Assembly: GCA_032164245.1 (NCBI GenBank)
Contig: JAVMKO010000001.1
Location: forward strand, 20,001,603-20,065,602
Length of the DNA: 64,000 nucleotides
Direction of reading: 5' to 3'
Origin: Sternotherus odoratus
Lineage: Eukaryota > Chordata > Testudines > Kinosternidae
Part shown: positions 63,533 through 64,000 of the stretch, piece by piece
Layout: each line of letters begins with the position of its first letter
How positions within the stretch are numbered: the stretch's first letter is position 1
Made by a program: the position numbers and the translations under genes
Notes under the pieces: generated by a model
The model's database searches: none
Told to the model about the DNA's origin: nothing
The model's input: only the letters and a program-made list of their open reading frames with translations

Positions 63533-63933
63533 CAGGGCCGGCGACAGGGGGGTACTACGGGTACAGCTGTACCGGGCCCCCTGACTTTAGGGGGGCCCCG
63601 GTACACCGCTGTACCCATTCTGTCCCCCCTTGTCGCCGGGCCTGGAGAGCGGGGAAGGGGCGGGGAGGCAGCGCGGCTCTCCCCGGACAAGCGCGCCTGG
63701 CCCTGGCAGGAACAGAGAGCTGGGCCGGCGGCAGCAGCGCTGTCGGGGGGGAGGGGGAGAGAAAGGGCGGCTCACGCCGCTCTCGCTCCCGCTGCTGCCA
63801 GCTGTCAGCTGGTGTGGGGGGGGAGCGGGCTGGGCTGGGCTGGGCTGGGGGGCCCCCATCTGCTGTCGGCTGGGCTGGGGGGGCCCTCAAACTATCAGAG
63901 TAGGGGGCCCCCAAATTTCTGTCGCCAGCCCTG
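63533..63933. mobile_element. hAT-type MITE, 401 bp, GC-rich
   Basis: TIRs cagggccggcgacag and ctgtcgccagccctg. Perfect 8-bp target duplication atcctagc (63525-63532 and 63934-63941). Interior of G/C runs and (GGGCT)n. The several open frames within are composition artefacts. Confidence 0.95.
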
Positions 63934-64000
63934 ATCCTAGCAAATACTAAATATGCATTTTCACCTATTACAACATAATATAATAAAATTACACTGGCTG

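Noticed and set aside
63555..63950. Overlapping open frames near the right edge, including a possible CpG-rich promoter
   Set aside because: Entirely within a hAT MITE with a perfect 8-bp duplication; GC content is that of the transposon.

Overview
The window looks like vertebrate nuclear DNA, almost all intronic and AT-rich, from a non-avian sauropsid, most likely a turtle. That reading rests on the repeat mix: many CR1 LINE copies with turtle-style 3' ends ending in repeated TTCTTATG, hAT-type non-autonomous transposons with 8-bp target duplications, Penelope-like inverted termini, retroviral-type LTRs, MIR-like SINE remnants, an RTE-type LINE and a Helitron. The species is an inference; the repeats themselves are read from the sequence.

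The only host coding sequence I can support is one 117-bp exon on the + strand (42708-42824), with a clean splice acceptor and donor. Its 38 complete codons match the start of the guanylate-kinase-like region of the synaptic/junctional scaffold MAGI2. MAGI2 is a very large gene with huge introns, so the flanking ~42.7 kb and ~21.2 kb are best read as its introns. No tRNA, rRNA, CRISPR array or other host gene was recognised.

Layout. 1-6600: CR1 tail, a Helitron carrying G-rich/C-rich minisatellites in opposite orientations, an LTR remnant, and a MITE with a CR1 nested inside. 6600-13300: three hAT elements and a 202-bp palindromic Penelope-like insertion with a 12-bp target duplication. 16400-17350: C-rich low-complexity block. 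19100-24300: a MITE, two CR1 pieces, and a 1.2-kb TIR element inside CR1 that carries four tandem ~84-nt hairpins. 24541-26894: an RTE-type LINE whose endonuclease half is inverted relative to its reverse transcriptase half, bounded by a 12-bp target duplication (twin-priming structure). 30650-32550: Penelope-like and hAT elements plus a perfect 177-bp inverted duplication. 33100-39700: CR1 endonuclease fragment, hAT elements, three minus-strand CR1 copies. 42708-42824: the MAGI2 exon. 44600-55100: old LINE/SINE remnants, a hairpin MITE, a hAT. 55397-60150: LTRs, one split by a young CR1 with an intact 544-codon reading frame. 63533-63933: a hAT with a perfect target duplication.

The mobile elements do not act together as a system. 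They record successive insertions (CR1 into MITE, TIR element into CR1, CR1 into LTR, hAT into SINE) that give relative ages.
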